From assembly GCA_003973505.1 (NCBI GenBank), contig QNXT01000240.1:1-9463 (forward strand): 9,463 bases of DNA, written 5' to 3'. Positions 1 to 5,363 of the stretch are shown one piece after another. The position numbers were made by a program, and so were the translations under genes. How positions within the stretch are numbered: the stretch's first letter is position 1; every line of letters begins with the position of its first letter. Source of the DNA: Bacteroidota bacterium (lineage in GTDB: Bacteria > Bacteroidota > Bacteroidia > Bacteroidales > UBA1556). Under the pieces are notes generated by a model that worked only from the letters and a program-made list of their open reading frames with translations, was not told the origin of the DNA and did not search any database.

Positions 1-244
1 ATGAGTGCTGATTTATATTTTCGTTTTTCTGAGAGGCATCAGGAATGCTACAGCATCCTCTTGAATTTAAGCCATCTAAATCAGAATACATTTGTTCAAT
101 TTTTGTTTATATATATTGATCCGCCAGTTTTCACAGGGCGTACTTTATGTAATTGACAAAGGTAGTGAAATAATGAAATGCTGAGAGGGAAAAGTTTGAG
201 GAGAAATTGTAAAGAACGAAGCTTTTTTATGCTCTATTTGTCCT
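1..244. other. Left-edge region without an identifiable gene
   Basis: No gene can be named here. On the minus strand an open frame starts at an ATG at 91 and runs off the window with 30 codons visible (MYSDLDGLNSRGCC...). It could be the 5' end of a gene lying mostly outside. On the plus strand a 51-codon frame (1-156) is also open, but its sequence resembles no family I know and its ATG coincides with the window edge. A small inverted repeat, ATGCT-AC-AGCAT, lies near 46-57. Positions 165-244, downstream of the membrane protein gene, show no convincing terminator or coding signal. Confidence 0.4.
157..164 (-). promoter_or_regulatory. Possible -7 promoter element facing the left edge
   Basis: Read on the minus strand the bases are TACCTTTG, which fits the Bacteroidota -7 consensus TAnnTTTG. 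It lies 65 nt upstream of the minus-strand ATG at 91 and would drive the partial frame leaving the window. No matching -33 TTTG is visible, and the match alone is weak evidence in AT-rich DNA. Confidence 0.25.
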
Positions 245-901
245 TTAATAGTTACATTTACTAAGTGAATTTATATAGTCTACTTCAATCTCTTTATATA
301 GTTTTGAAAACACCTCAAAATAGGAATAGAAAAAAAGACTAGGGAGTATAACAATTAAGGTTTTCATTAAAACGTTTGTTGGTGAAGAGTTAATGAAGAT
401 CTCGTAGAACGGGGCATTAAAAAATATATAAATTAAAGATAGTAGCTGATCAAAAGATTTTATTTGAGAGTATTTCTTTTTGTAATTCTTTATTTTTAAG
501 AATACCAAACTTGAAAGAAATAAGAGAAAAATACTAATGGACACAGTTTTGAATGCGATGTTTGATGGAAAATAATAAAATGTGGTATATAGTATAAACG
601 AGAAGCTTAAGCTTGCAAGTATCTTTGGGGGCGTAAGCAACTCCAAATATTTTTTTAGAAGACGTTTAAATCCTTTTTTACGAAGAGTATCGTATTTCAT
701 ATCTTGCAGTTTAGCCATCCCATAAGGACCAAACTCAAGCATAGTTGCTTTAAAAGCATCCCGAAACGAAGCCCCTAATTTCATTTTATCTTCCACTCCT
801 GTCGAAATATGATCCACCATTTCCGTTTCTAAATCAATTGTTTCAACGCCTCTGTTACGTATATTAATGCGTATGGAAGCTATCTGTTCTTTTGTCAACA
901 T
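245..901 (-). CDS. PadR-linked four-helix integral membrane protein, function unknown
   Basis: This 218-residue protein has a soluble N-terminal part (about 1-90) with the pattern KEQI...I...RG....DLE.EMVDHI...VE.KM..G.SF.DA, a small all-helical domain. I infer it is of the kind (DUF1700/HAAS-like) found at the front of membrane proteins encoded next to PadR regulators. Four hydrophobic segments follow at about 94-111, 117-136, 151-170 and 177-195, and the C-terminal tail is short and charged. No signal peptide or catalytic motif is visible. Its ATG lies 2 nt after the padR stop codon, so the two are co-transcribed and probably translationally coupled. Such pairs usually mean that the repressor controls the membrane protein, for example in envelope stress or remodelling. 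The substrate or partner is unknown. The family assignment is from memory of the pattern, not a search. Confidence 0.75.
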   Translation of the reverse strand: MLTKEQIASIRINIRNRGVETIDLETEMVDHISTGVEDKMKLGASFRDAFKATMLEFGPYGMAKLQDMKYDTLRKKGFKRLLKKYLELLTPPKILASLSFSFILYTTFYYFPSNIAFKTVSISIFLLFLSSLVFLKIKNYKKKYSQIKSFDQLLSLIYIFFNAPFYEIFINSSPTNVLMKTLIVILPSLFFYSYFEVFSKLYKEIEVDYINSLSKCNY

Positions 902-903
902 GT

Positions 904-1236
904 TTAGCTTATTTTTAGTTCAACAAAATTACTTAATGAGAAGATATACTTTTTAAGTTCTTCAAGGTAGGTTTGAGATTCTTTAACCCCTTTTTCTGTT
1001 AGCTTATAGTATTTTCGAAGACGTGTTCCTGTACTTTCTACTTCAACTTCCAACATTCCATCCGCCTCAAGTTTATGTAAGGTAGGGTATAACTTACTCT
1101 CTGAAATATGCATCTCGTTGTTAGTTAACTGCTTAATTGTTTTGCTTATTTCATAACCATACATCCGATTATTTACTCTCAGTAGTTGAAATATTAAACT
1201 TTCCAGTGTTCCTTTATATAAGTTTTTATTCTTCAT
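904..1236 (-). CDS. PadR-family winged-helix transcriptional repressor
   Basis: This 110-residue protein starts MKNKNLYKGTLESLIFQLL and carries the PadR hallmarks: MYGYEI (25-30), the recognition-helix region with ESKLYPTLHKLEADGML (46-62), and the wing and following strand with RKYYKLTEKG (74-83). A short C-terminal dimerisation helix follows (about 85-102). This is the short PadR type with little beyond the DNA-binding domain. A start at 1311 is also open but would add 25 residues translated from promoter-like AT-rich DNA, so I chose the ATG at 1236, where PadR homology begins. It is the first gene of a two-gene operon with the downstream membrane protein. PadR proteins normally repress their own operon, and a direct repeat overlaps the start region. 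The inducer is unknown. Confidence 0.9.
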   Translation of the reverse strand: MKNKNLYKGTLESLIFQLLRVNNRMYGYEISKTIKQLTNNEMHISESKLYPTLHKLEADGMLEVEVESTGTRLRKYYKLTEKGVKESQTYLEELKKYIFSLSNFVELKIS

Positions 1237-1240
1237 ATTG

Positions 1241-1248
1241 CAAATATA
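1241..1248 (-). promoter_or_regulatory. -7 element of padR operon, unusually close to the start codon
   Basis: On the minus strand this reads TATATTTG, a full match to TAnnTTTG, and only CAAT separates it from the padR ATG. The other candidate promoters in this window leave 23-29 nt. Transcription from here would begin at or next to the ATG, giving a leaderless mRNA. An alternative is TATATTTT at 1258-1265 (one mismatch), which would give normal spacing and leave this site as an operator. Confidence 0.4.
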
Positions 1249-1268
1249 CATAAAATAAAAATATACAT
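1242..1268 (-). repeat. Paired direct repeat ATGTATATTT, candidate PadR operator
   Basis: The ten bases ATGTATATTT (minus strand) occur twice, at 1259-1268 and 1242-1251, offset by 17 bp, directly before the padR start. Known PadR operators contain ATGT/ACAT half sites, and autoregulation is usual for the family, so this is the best operator candidate. The low complexity of the region weakens the case. Confidence 0.4.
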
Positions 1269-1303
1269 CTAAAATATAGGTATATAAAAAATATAGTGGT
1301 TTA

Positions 1304-1373
1304 GATGACATCTTGAAAAGTCGGAAACAAAAAGAACGAAAGCGAGGGTGTAGTGTTTAAAAAAATCGAATCT
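1304..1373 (+). pseudogene. Second copy of the hipB 3' end / hipA 5' end (junction remnant)
   Basis: These 70 bases match 1740-1809 at 65 of 70 positions. They encode the last 18 residues of a HipB (DDILKSRKQKERKRGCSV, stop at 1358-1360) and, overlapping it as in the intact copy, a GTG start and seven codons of HipA (xFKKIES). Weaker similarity may reach back to about 1283 (YKKYSGLDDIL against EKEYNSIDDIL). There is no upstream hipB body, since the padR promoter lies there. At 1372 the hipA sequence stops and a different sequence begins. It is a broken copy with no likely function of its own, but it forms a direct repeat flanking the intact hipB. Confidence 0.8.
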
Positions 1374-1410
1374 ACCGCTTTTGATACTTCTTTTCAAAAA
1401 ACTTTTCGCC
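1372..1410 (-). pseudogene. Possible 3'-terminal remnant of an rfbB-like gene
   Basis: The first 15 bases (1372-1386) are identical to the last 15 bases of rfbB (1975-1989), including the TAG stop. Read in the rfbB frame the segment gives GEKFFEKKYQKR-stop, against YQKYYEEQYQKR-stop in the intact gene: 6 of 12 identical plus two Tyr/Phe exchanges. Upstream the similarity ends before the hipB operator. The match in frame and at the same stop codon argues against chance, but the piece is short. Confidence 0.45.
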
Positions 1411-1423
1411 TAAGTTAATATCA

Positions 1424-1443
1424 ATAGCTAATATATTAACTAT
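1424..1443 (+). promoter_or_regulatory. Operator 1 of hipB (20-bp imperfect palindrome)
   Basis: The site reads ATAG-C-TAATATATTA-A-CTAT, with a perfect 10-bp palindromic core and matching ATAG/CTAT outer arms. It shares 16 consecutive bases (1423-1438) with the second site 41 bp downstream. It lies just upstream of the -7 element of hipB. HipB proteins are dimeric repressors that bind paired palindromes and regulate their own gene, which fits this layout. Confidence 0.7.
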
Positions 1444-1449
1444 TATCTG

Positions 1450-1457
1450 TATATTTG
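1450..1457 (+). promoter_or_regulatory. -7 promoter element of hipB
   Basis: TATATTTG fits the Bacteroidota TAnnTTTG consensus, lies 27 nt before the hipB ATG, and falls exactly between the two palindromic operators. Repressor bound to both sites would block polymerase. No clear -33 element is visible. Confidence 0.6.
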
Positions 1458-1464
1458 TAGTATA

Positions 1465-1484
1465 ATAGCTAATATATTATCTAT
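1465..1484 (+). promoter_or_regulatory. Operator 2 of hipB, abutting its start codon
   Basis: The site reads ATAG-C-TAATATATTA-T-CTAT, the same palindrome as 1424-1443, with 41 bp between equivalent positions (close to four helical turns, same face of the DNA). Its last base is directly followed by the hipB ATG, so it spans the transcription start and leader. Bound HipB would stop both initiation and elongation. Confidence 0.7.
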
Positions 1485-1796
1485 ATGGATTTTATTCTTG
1501 ACGATTTTAACCCTGTTTCCATTGCGAAAAAACTTGCACAACGAATGCGAAAAAGACGATTATTTTTGAATATGTCGCAGAAGTTGTTGTCGGAGAAGTC
1601 AGGGGTGAGTTGGGGAAGCATCAAACGCTTTGAGAGTAGTGGAGAAATTTCCCTAAAAAACCTATTGAAGCTTGCTTTGACTCTTGATGCTTTGGAGGAG
1701 TTCCATAGTTTATTTCCAGAGAAAGAGTATAATAGTATTGATGATATCTTGAAAAGTCGGAAACAAAAAGAACGAAAGCGAGGGCGTAATGGTTAA
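1485..1796 (+). CDS. HipB-like XRE-family repressor/antitoxin, now without an intact HipA
   Basis: This 103-residue protein has a Xre-type helix-turn-helix at about 15-72: LAQRMRKRRLFLNMSQKLLSEKSG, then VSWGSIKRFESSGEISLKNLLKLA. A Phe/Leu-rich segment (73-85) and a basic C-terminal tail (KSRKQKERKRG) follow. Length and layout match HipB partners of HipA-type Ser/Thr kinase toxins, and its stop overlaps the start of a hipA reading frame by 8 nt, the usual hipBA arrangement. HipB binds operator DNA and neutralises HipA. Here hipA is truncated, so the protein may survive only as an autorepressor or a regulator of related operators elsewhere. The ATG is fixed by the preceding operator and promoter. 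The reading frame itself is undamaged. Confidence 0.85.
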   Translation: MDFILDDFNPVSIAKKLAQRMRKRRLFLNMSQKLLSEKSGVSWGSIKRFESSGEISLKNLLKLALTLDALEEFHSLFPEKEYNSIDDILKSRKQKERKRGRNG

Positions 1797-1809
1797 AAAA
1801 ATTGAATCT
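1740..1809 (+). repeat. Right copy of a 70-bp direct repeat (hipB end / hipA start)
   Basis: This is the counterpart of 1304-1373, offset by 436 bp in the same orientation with five differences. Two differences are silent in hipB. The others change Arg/Cys, Asn/Ser and Gly/Val, and one of them also turns the hipA ATG into GTG in the left copy. Recombination between the copies would delete the operators and nearly all of hipB. Confidence 0.85.
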
Positions 1810-1908
1810 CTTAAAATTAATATGGGTGAATATTTGTTGGGGAGAATGATTCTGTCAGACAAAAATCTGTGTGTATTTAAATATTTACAACCATCTAAAA
1901 ACAAATAA
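1789..1908 (+). pseudogene. Truncated hipA remnant (HipA-type kinase toxin, N-terminus only)
   Basis: A 39-codon frame begins MVKKIESLKINMGEYLLGRM and overlaps the hipB stop as ATGGTTAA. The first 30 or so residues follow the HipA N-terminal pattern (short strand, G.L.G.., then a F.Y motif near CVFKY). A full HipA has about 300-440 residues, so the kinase domain is wholly absent. The last codons (about 36-39 and the stop) are the T-tract and first stem bases of the opposing galE-rfbB terminator, showing that the frame ends by fusion with unrelated DNA. No toxin activity is expected. It could instead be a genuine small protein, but nothing supports that. Confidence 0.65.
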
Positions 1909-1943
1909 GGAGCTTTCATATAAGACTATATAAAAACTCCTTA
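1896..1943 (-). terminator. Intrinsic terminator of the galE-rfbB operon
   Basis: On the minus strand the hairpin arms are TAAGGAGTTTTTATATA and TATATGAAAGCTCCTTA around a GTCT loop. They form 17 consecutive pairs if two G-U wobbles are allowed, followed by TTTGTTTTT. On the plus strand the same two positions become C-A mismatches, so the structure is built for minus-strand RNA. It lies 31 nt beyond the rfbB stop. Confidence 0.85.
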
Positions 1944-1974
1944 GAATGATTTTATTCAGTATATTTAAAAAGAC

Positions 1975-3027
1975 CTACCGCTTTTGATATTGTTCTTCGT
2001 AGTATTTTTGGTAATCGCCTGAAGTAACATTTTCCAACCATTCGGTGTTTTCCAAATACCATTCAACCGTTTTCTCTAAACCTTCGGCAAACTGTAAGGA
2101 AGGCGTCCAGCCCAATTCATTTTGCAACTTGGTGGAGTCAATAGCATAGCGTAAATCATGACCAGCACGGTCTTTTACATAGGTAATTAGCTTTTCGCTA
2201 TCGCCCTCAGGACGACCCAATTTTCGATCCACAATTTTGCACATCAGTTTTATTAAATCGATATTAGTCCACTCATTATGGCCTCCAATATTGTATGTGT
2301 CACCGTCTTTTCCTCCATGGAATATCACATCAATGGCTCTTGCATGGTCCTCCACCCATAGCCAATCACGAATATTTTCACCTTTTCCATAAACAGGCAA
2401 AGGTTTATTATTTTTAATATTGTGAATAAACAAAGGAATCAGCTTCTCAGGAAACTGATATGAACCGTAATTATTAGAGCAGTTGGAAATAACAACGGGT
2501 AGCTTATAGGTATTATGATAAGCACGCACTAAATGGTCGGAGCTGGCTTTGGATGCCGAGTAAGGACTTTTTGGGTCGTAAGGCGTATCTTCCACAAAGA
2601 AGCCTGTTTCACCAAGCGAACCATAAACTTCATCGGTAGAAACATGATAAAAGCGTTTTCCCTCCTGCTTATCAGCCCATATACGATTGGCAGCATTCAA
2701 CAGATTTGCCGTGCCTACAATATTGGTCATAATAAACTCATTGGGATTAGTGATGGAGCGATCCACATGCGATTCGGCAGCAAGATGAATCACGCCATCA
2801 AACTGATGTTGCTCAAATAAATCGTAGATAAATTTAGCATCCACAATATCGCCTTTTACAAACTCGTAATTGGGTGCATTCTCCACATCACGCAAATTGT
2901 TTAGGTTTCCTGCATAGGTCAATTTGTCCAAATTTATAATCTGATAATCAGGATATTTGTTTACAAATAAACGCACAAGATGTGATCCAATAAATCCGGC
3001 TCCTCCGGTGATTAGTATCTTTTTCAT
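1975..3027 (-). CDS. rfbB: dTDP-glucose 4,6-dehydratase
   Basis: The enzyme converts dTDP-glucose to dTDP-4-keto-6-deoxyglucose with tightly bound NAD, the second step towards dTDP-L-rhamnose and other deoxysugars of surface polysaccharides; it is cytoplasmic. The 350 residues are full length for RmlB/RfbB. Visible are the Rossmann motif GGAGFIGSH (G8, G11, G14), the HLAAESHVDRS segment (81-91), STDEVYG with the catalytic Asp132-Glu133 pair that separates this enzyme from plain epimerases, the YSASK catalytic Tyr156 and Lys160, and NNYGSYQFPEKLIP for substrate binding. The gene follows galE by 51 nt on the same strand and is followed by a strong terminator, so it is the last gene of the operon. 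No rfbA, rfbC or rfbD is in the window, so the final sugar cannot be told. Confidence 0.96.
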   Translation of the reverse strand: MKKILITGGAGFIGSHLVRLFVNKYPDYQIINLDKLTYAGNLNNLRDVENAPNYEFVKGDIVDAKFIYDLFEQHQFDGVIHLAAESHVDRSITNPNEFIMTNIVGTANLLNAANRIWADKQEGKRFYHVSTDEVYGSLGETGFFVEDTPYDPKSPYSASKASSDHLVRAYHNTYKLPVVISNCSNNYGSYQFPEKLIPLFIHNIKNNKPLPVYGKGENIRDWLWVEDHARAIDVIFHGGKDGDTYNIGGHNEWTNIDLIKLMCKIVDRKLGRPEGDSEKLITYVKDRAGHDLRYAIDSTKLQNELGWTPSLQFAEGLEKTVEWYLENTEWLENVTSGDYQKYYEEQYQKR

Positions 3028-3078
3028 AATCTGTTATTTAGTCGCGAATGTGCAAATGTGAAATTGCAGCTAACGCAT

Positions 3079-4089
3079 TTATTTTAATTTTAACTGCCAA
3101 TTCCACGCACTCAAAGTCATTTCATCTAAGCTTTTCTCGGCTTTCCAGCCTAACTCCTTATTTGCAAAATTCGTATCGGCCCATACTTGTTCCACATCAC
3201 CCTCACGACGTGCTACAATTTTATAATTTAGTTTTTTACCACTGGTTTTCTCAAAGGATTTGATTACTTCCAAAACACTATAGCCATTTCCGGTACCAAT
3301 ATTGAAAGTTTCAAAATCAAGTTTTTGCTTATTATTCATCATACGCTCTACCGCAATCACATGAGCTTTTGCTAAATCTACCACATGAATATAATCGCGG
3401 ATGGCCGTACCGTCAGGAGTGTTATAATCGTCACCAAACACACTGAGCTGCTCTCGAATTCCGGCAGCAGTTTGGGTGATAAAAGGCATTAAATTATTGG
3501 GTACACCCAAGGGTAATTCTCCAATCAATGCCGATTCATGGGCACCAATGGGATTGAAATAACGCAATGCAATACTTTTGGCCGAATGGGCATAAATAAA
3601 ATCACGAATCATCACCTCAGCCACTTGCTTGGTATAGCCGTAGGGTGAAAGTGCTGGTTTAATTGGTGCTTGCTCGGTTACAGGGAGTTCGTCTGGTTGT
3701 CCATAAACCGTACATGAAGATGAGAAAACCATGTTTTGAATCTTATGTTTTCTCATATTGTCCATAATATTCAAAAGCGAACCAATATTATTTCTGTAAT
3801 ATTCGATGGGCTTTTCCACCGATTCGCCAACAGCTTTATATGCAGCAAAATGGATAATGCCATCGATATCATTATTTCGTTCAAAAAAATCAGCACAAAG
3901 TTGTTCATTCGATAAATCGAAGTTTTCATACTCGGGTTTTATTCCGGTAATCTTCTCTATTTGACCTAAAACTTCAATGCGACTATTGGAAAGGTTATCA
4001 ACAATAACAACATCGTAATTGTTTTGCTGTAGCTCAACTACAGTGTGTGAGCCTATATATCCCAAACCCCCCGTAACTAATATTTTCAT
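3079..4089 (-). CDS. galE: UDP-glucose 4-epimerase
   Basis: The enzyme interconverts UDP-glucose and UDP-galactose (some members also the N-acetyl forms), using bound NAD in a short-chain dehydrogenase fold. The 336 residues match GalE length. Motifs are the N-terminal GGLGYIGSH (G8, G11, G14), HFAAYKAVGES (80-90), FSSSCTVYG with the catalytic serine at about 124, SPYGYTK with Tyr150 and Lys154, RYFNPIGAH (176-184), and RDYIHVVDLA (231-240). FSSSCTVYG carries a Cys where the E. coli enzyme has Ala, a minor change. It is the first gene of the operon with rfbB, transcribed away from the NIF3 gene. The pairing points to supply of activated sugars for glycan synthesis rather than galactose catabolism, since galK and galT are absent here. 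Confidence 0.95.
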   Translation of the reverse strand: MKILVTGGLGYIGSHTVVELQQNNYDVVIVDNLSNSRIEVLGQIEKITGIKPEYENFDLSNEQLCADFFERNNDIDGIIHFAAYKAVGESVEKPIEYYRNNIGSLLNIMDNMRKHKIQNMVFSSSCTVYGQPDELPVTEQAPIKPALSPYGYTKQVAEVMIRDFIYAHSAKSIALRYFNPIGAHESALIGELPLGVPNNLMPFITQTAAGIREQLSVFGDDYNTPDGTAIRDYIHVVDLAKAHVIAVERMMNNKQKLDFETFNIGTGNGYSVLEVIKSFEKTSGKKLNYKIVARREGDVEQVWADTNFANKELGWKAEKSLDEMTLSAWNWQLKLK

Positions 4090-4113
4090 TTATTTATTTT
4101 TTAATTTGGTGCT

Positions 4114-4121
4114 CAAAAATA
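4114..4121 (-). promoter_or_regulatory. -7 promoter element of galE-rfbB
   Basis: The minus strand reads TATTTTTG, fitting TAnnTTTG, 24 nt before the galE ATG at 4089. No good -33 TTTG is visible. It lies in a 154-bp divergent region (4090-4243) that also holds the perfect 12-bp palindrome TCAAAATTTTGA at 4159-4170. Confidence 0.45.
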
Positions 4122-4206
4122 CAAAAAGTAAGTATCCTTTTATAAAAATTTAATTGTATCAAAATTTTGAAGATATTTAAAGAAATAGAGGGATATGCTT
4201 TTTCCT

Positions 4207-4214
4207 TACTTTTG
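4207..4214 (+). promoter_or_regulatory. -7 promoter element of the NIF3/zinc-ribbon operon
   Basis: TACTTTTG fits TAnnTTTG and is the same eight bases found before pta. It leaves 29 nt to the ATG at 4244, in line with the spacing of other promoters here. No clear -33 box is seen. Confidence 0.5.
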
Positions 4215-4243
4215 TAATCAGAAGAAAAAAAGTAGATAAATAT

Positions 4244-5338
4244 ATGCAACTACAACAAATTATTTCGGAATTGGAGCTTTTGGCCCCTCCCTCTTATCAG
4301 GAGTCTTATGATAATGCGGGCTTAATTGTTGGTGAAACCAATAAAAATATTAGCTCAGCATTAATATGCTTTGATGTAACAGAGGAGGTTCTAGAAGAAG
4401 CAAAAGCGAAAGGAGTGAACCTGATTATTTCGCATCATCCCATTATTTTTAAGGGGCTAAAAAAGCTTAATGGTAAAAATTATGTTGAACGAATTGTGAT
4501 TGATGCTCTCAAAAGTGATATTGCTTTATATGCCATGCATACCAATTTGGATAATGTAATTTTGGGAACGAATAGGATCTTATCCGAAAAATTAGGATTG
4601 AAAAACGTCAAGGTTTTGGATCCTTTAAAAGGACGGTTTCGGAAATTAATAACTTATTGTCCAAAAGATTATGCTGAGAAAGTGCGTTCAGCAATCTTCG
4701 AAGCGGGTGCTGGACATATAGGCAAATACGACCAATGTAGTTTTAACACCGAGGGACAAGGCAGCTTTAGAGCAGGAGAGGATGCAAATCCCTTTGTTGG
4801 CAAAATCAATCAAATTCATTTTGAAGAAGAAGTTCGTATCGAAACGATTTTCCCTGAATATTTGGAGCGGAGTATTATTAGTGCTTTGAAAAAAGCCCAT
4901 CCTTATGAAGAGGTTGCTTTTGATATCTATAAATTAGAAAATGAGAGTGTCAATTTGGGAGCGGGAATTATTGGCGATATGGAAACCCCTGAAGATGAAC
5001 TGATTTTTTTGAAGAAGCTTAAAAATATCACTCAAGCTGAAGGAGTGAGGTATACCAAACTTCGTAATAGGAATGTGAAAAAAGTTGCTCTTTGTGGAGG
5101 TAGTGGAGCATTCTTAATTCATAAAGCCAAAGCTGCTCGTGCTGATGTATATATCACTGGTGATGTGAAGTATCATGAATTTTTTGATGCGGATGGTCAA
5201 ATTGTGATTGCTGACATTGGGCATTACGAAAGCGAACAGTTTACAAAAGAATTATTAATCAGTTACATTAAGGAAAAATTTCCTACATTTGCAGTCCAAA
5301 TTTCGGAGGCAAACACTAATCCGATAAACTATTTATAG
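4244..5338 (+). CDS. NIF3-family dinuclear metal centre protein (YbgI/YqfO type)
   Basis: NIF3-like proteins form toroidal hexamers with a two-metal site on each subunit; their biochemical role is still poorly defined, and many are misnamed GTP cyclohydrolase I type 2. All metal ligands expected from E. coli YbgI can be placed: His64-His65 in SHHPIIFKGLK, Asp103 in MHTNLDN, and His327 and Glu331 in IGHYESEQF. At 364 residues it is the long form. The core is split by an inserted domain at about 130-232 (PII/CutA-like, with the KAHPYEEVAFDIY motif at 217-229), as in Bacillus YqfO. The C-terminal part carries ALCGGSGAF (282-290) and TGDVKYHEFFDA (305-316). It is followed after 25 nt by the zinc-ribbon gene, a pairing I recall as common in Bacteroidota. 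Confidence 0.93.
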   Translation: MQLQQIISELELLAPPSYQESYDNAGLIVGETNKNISSALICFDVTEEVLEEAKAKGVNLIISHHPIIFKGLKKLNGKNYVERIVIDALKSDIALYAMHTNLDNVILGTNRILSEKLGLKNVKVLDPLKGRFRKLITYCPKDYAEKVRSAIFEAGAGHIGKYDQCSFNTEGQGSFRAGEDANPFVGKINQIHFEEEVRIETIFPEYLERSIISALKKAHPYEEVAFDIYKLENESVNLGAGIIGDMETPEDELIFLKKLKNITQAEGVRYTKLRNRNVKKVALCGGSGAFLIHKAKAARADVYITGDVKYHEFFDADGQIVIADIGHYESEQFTKELLISYIKEKFPTFAVQISEANTNPINYL

Positions 5339-5363
5339 TCAATAATTTAAACAGTATAGGCAG

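Noticed and set aside
1237..1311. Upstream extension of padR by 25 codons to an ATG at 1311
   Set aside because: The added residues (MSSKPLYFLYTYILD...) are translated promoter-like AT-rich DNA, overlap the hipB remnant, and are not part of the PadR fold, which starts at MKNKNLYKGT.
1485..1908. Active hipBA toxin-antitoxin system
   Set aside because: The hipA frame is only 39 codons, lacks the whole kinase domain and ends in terminator sequence.
1710..1919. Minus-strand 69-codon frame
   Set aside because: It lies antisense to hipB and the hipA remnant and across the terminator, with no family pattern. It is a shadow frame.
2533..2820. Plus-strand 95-codon frame within rfbB
   Set aside because: It is antisense to an unmistakable rfbB, with composition typical of an overlapping shadow and no promoter.
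4159..4170. Perfect palindrome TCAAAATTTTGA between galE and the NIF3 gene
   Set aside because: A 12-bp A/T-dominated palindrome is easily produced by chance here, and it has no second copy or consistent promoter spacing. It was noted but not called an operator.
4244..5338. GTP cyclohydrolase I type 2 name for the NIF3 protein
   Set aside because: That label comes from an unreliable transfer in databases. The visible ligands support only a dinuclear metal-binding NIF3 protein.
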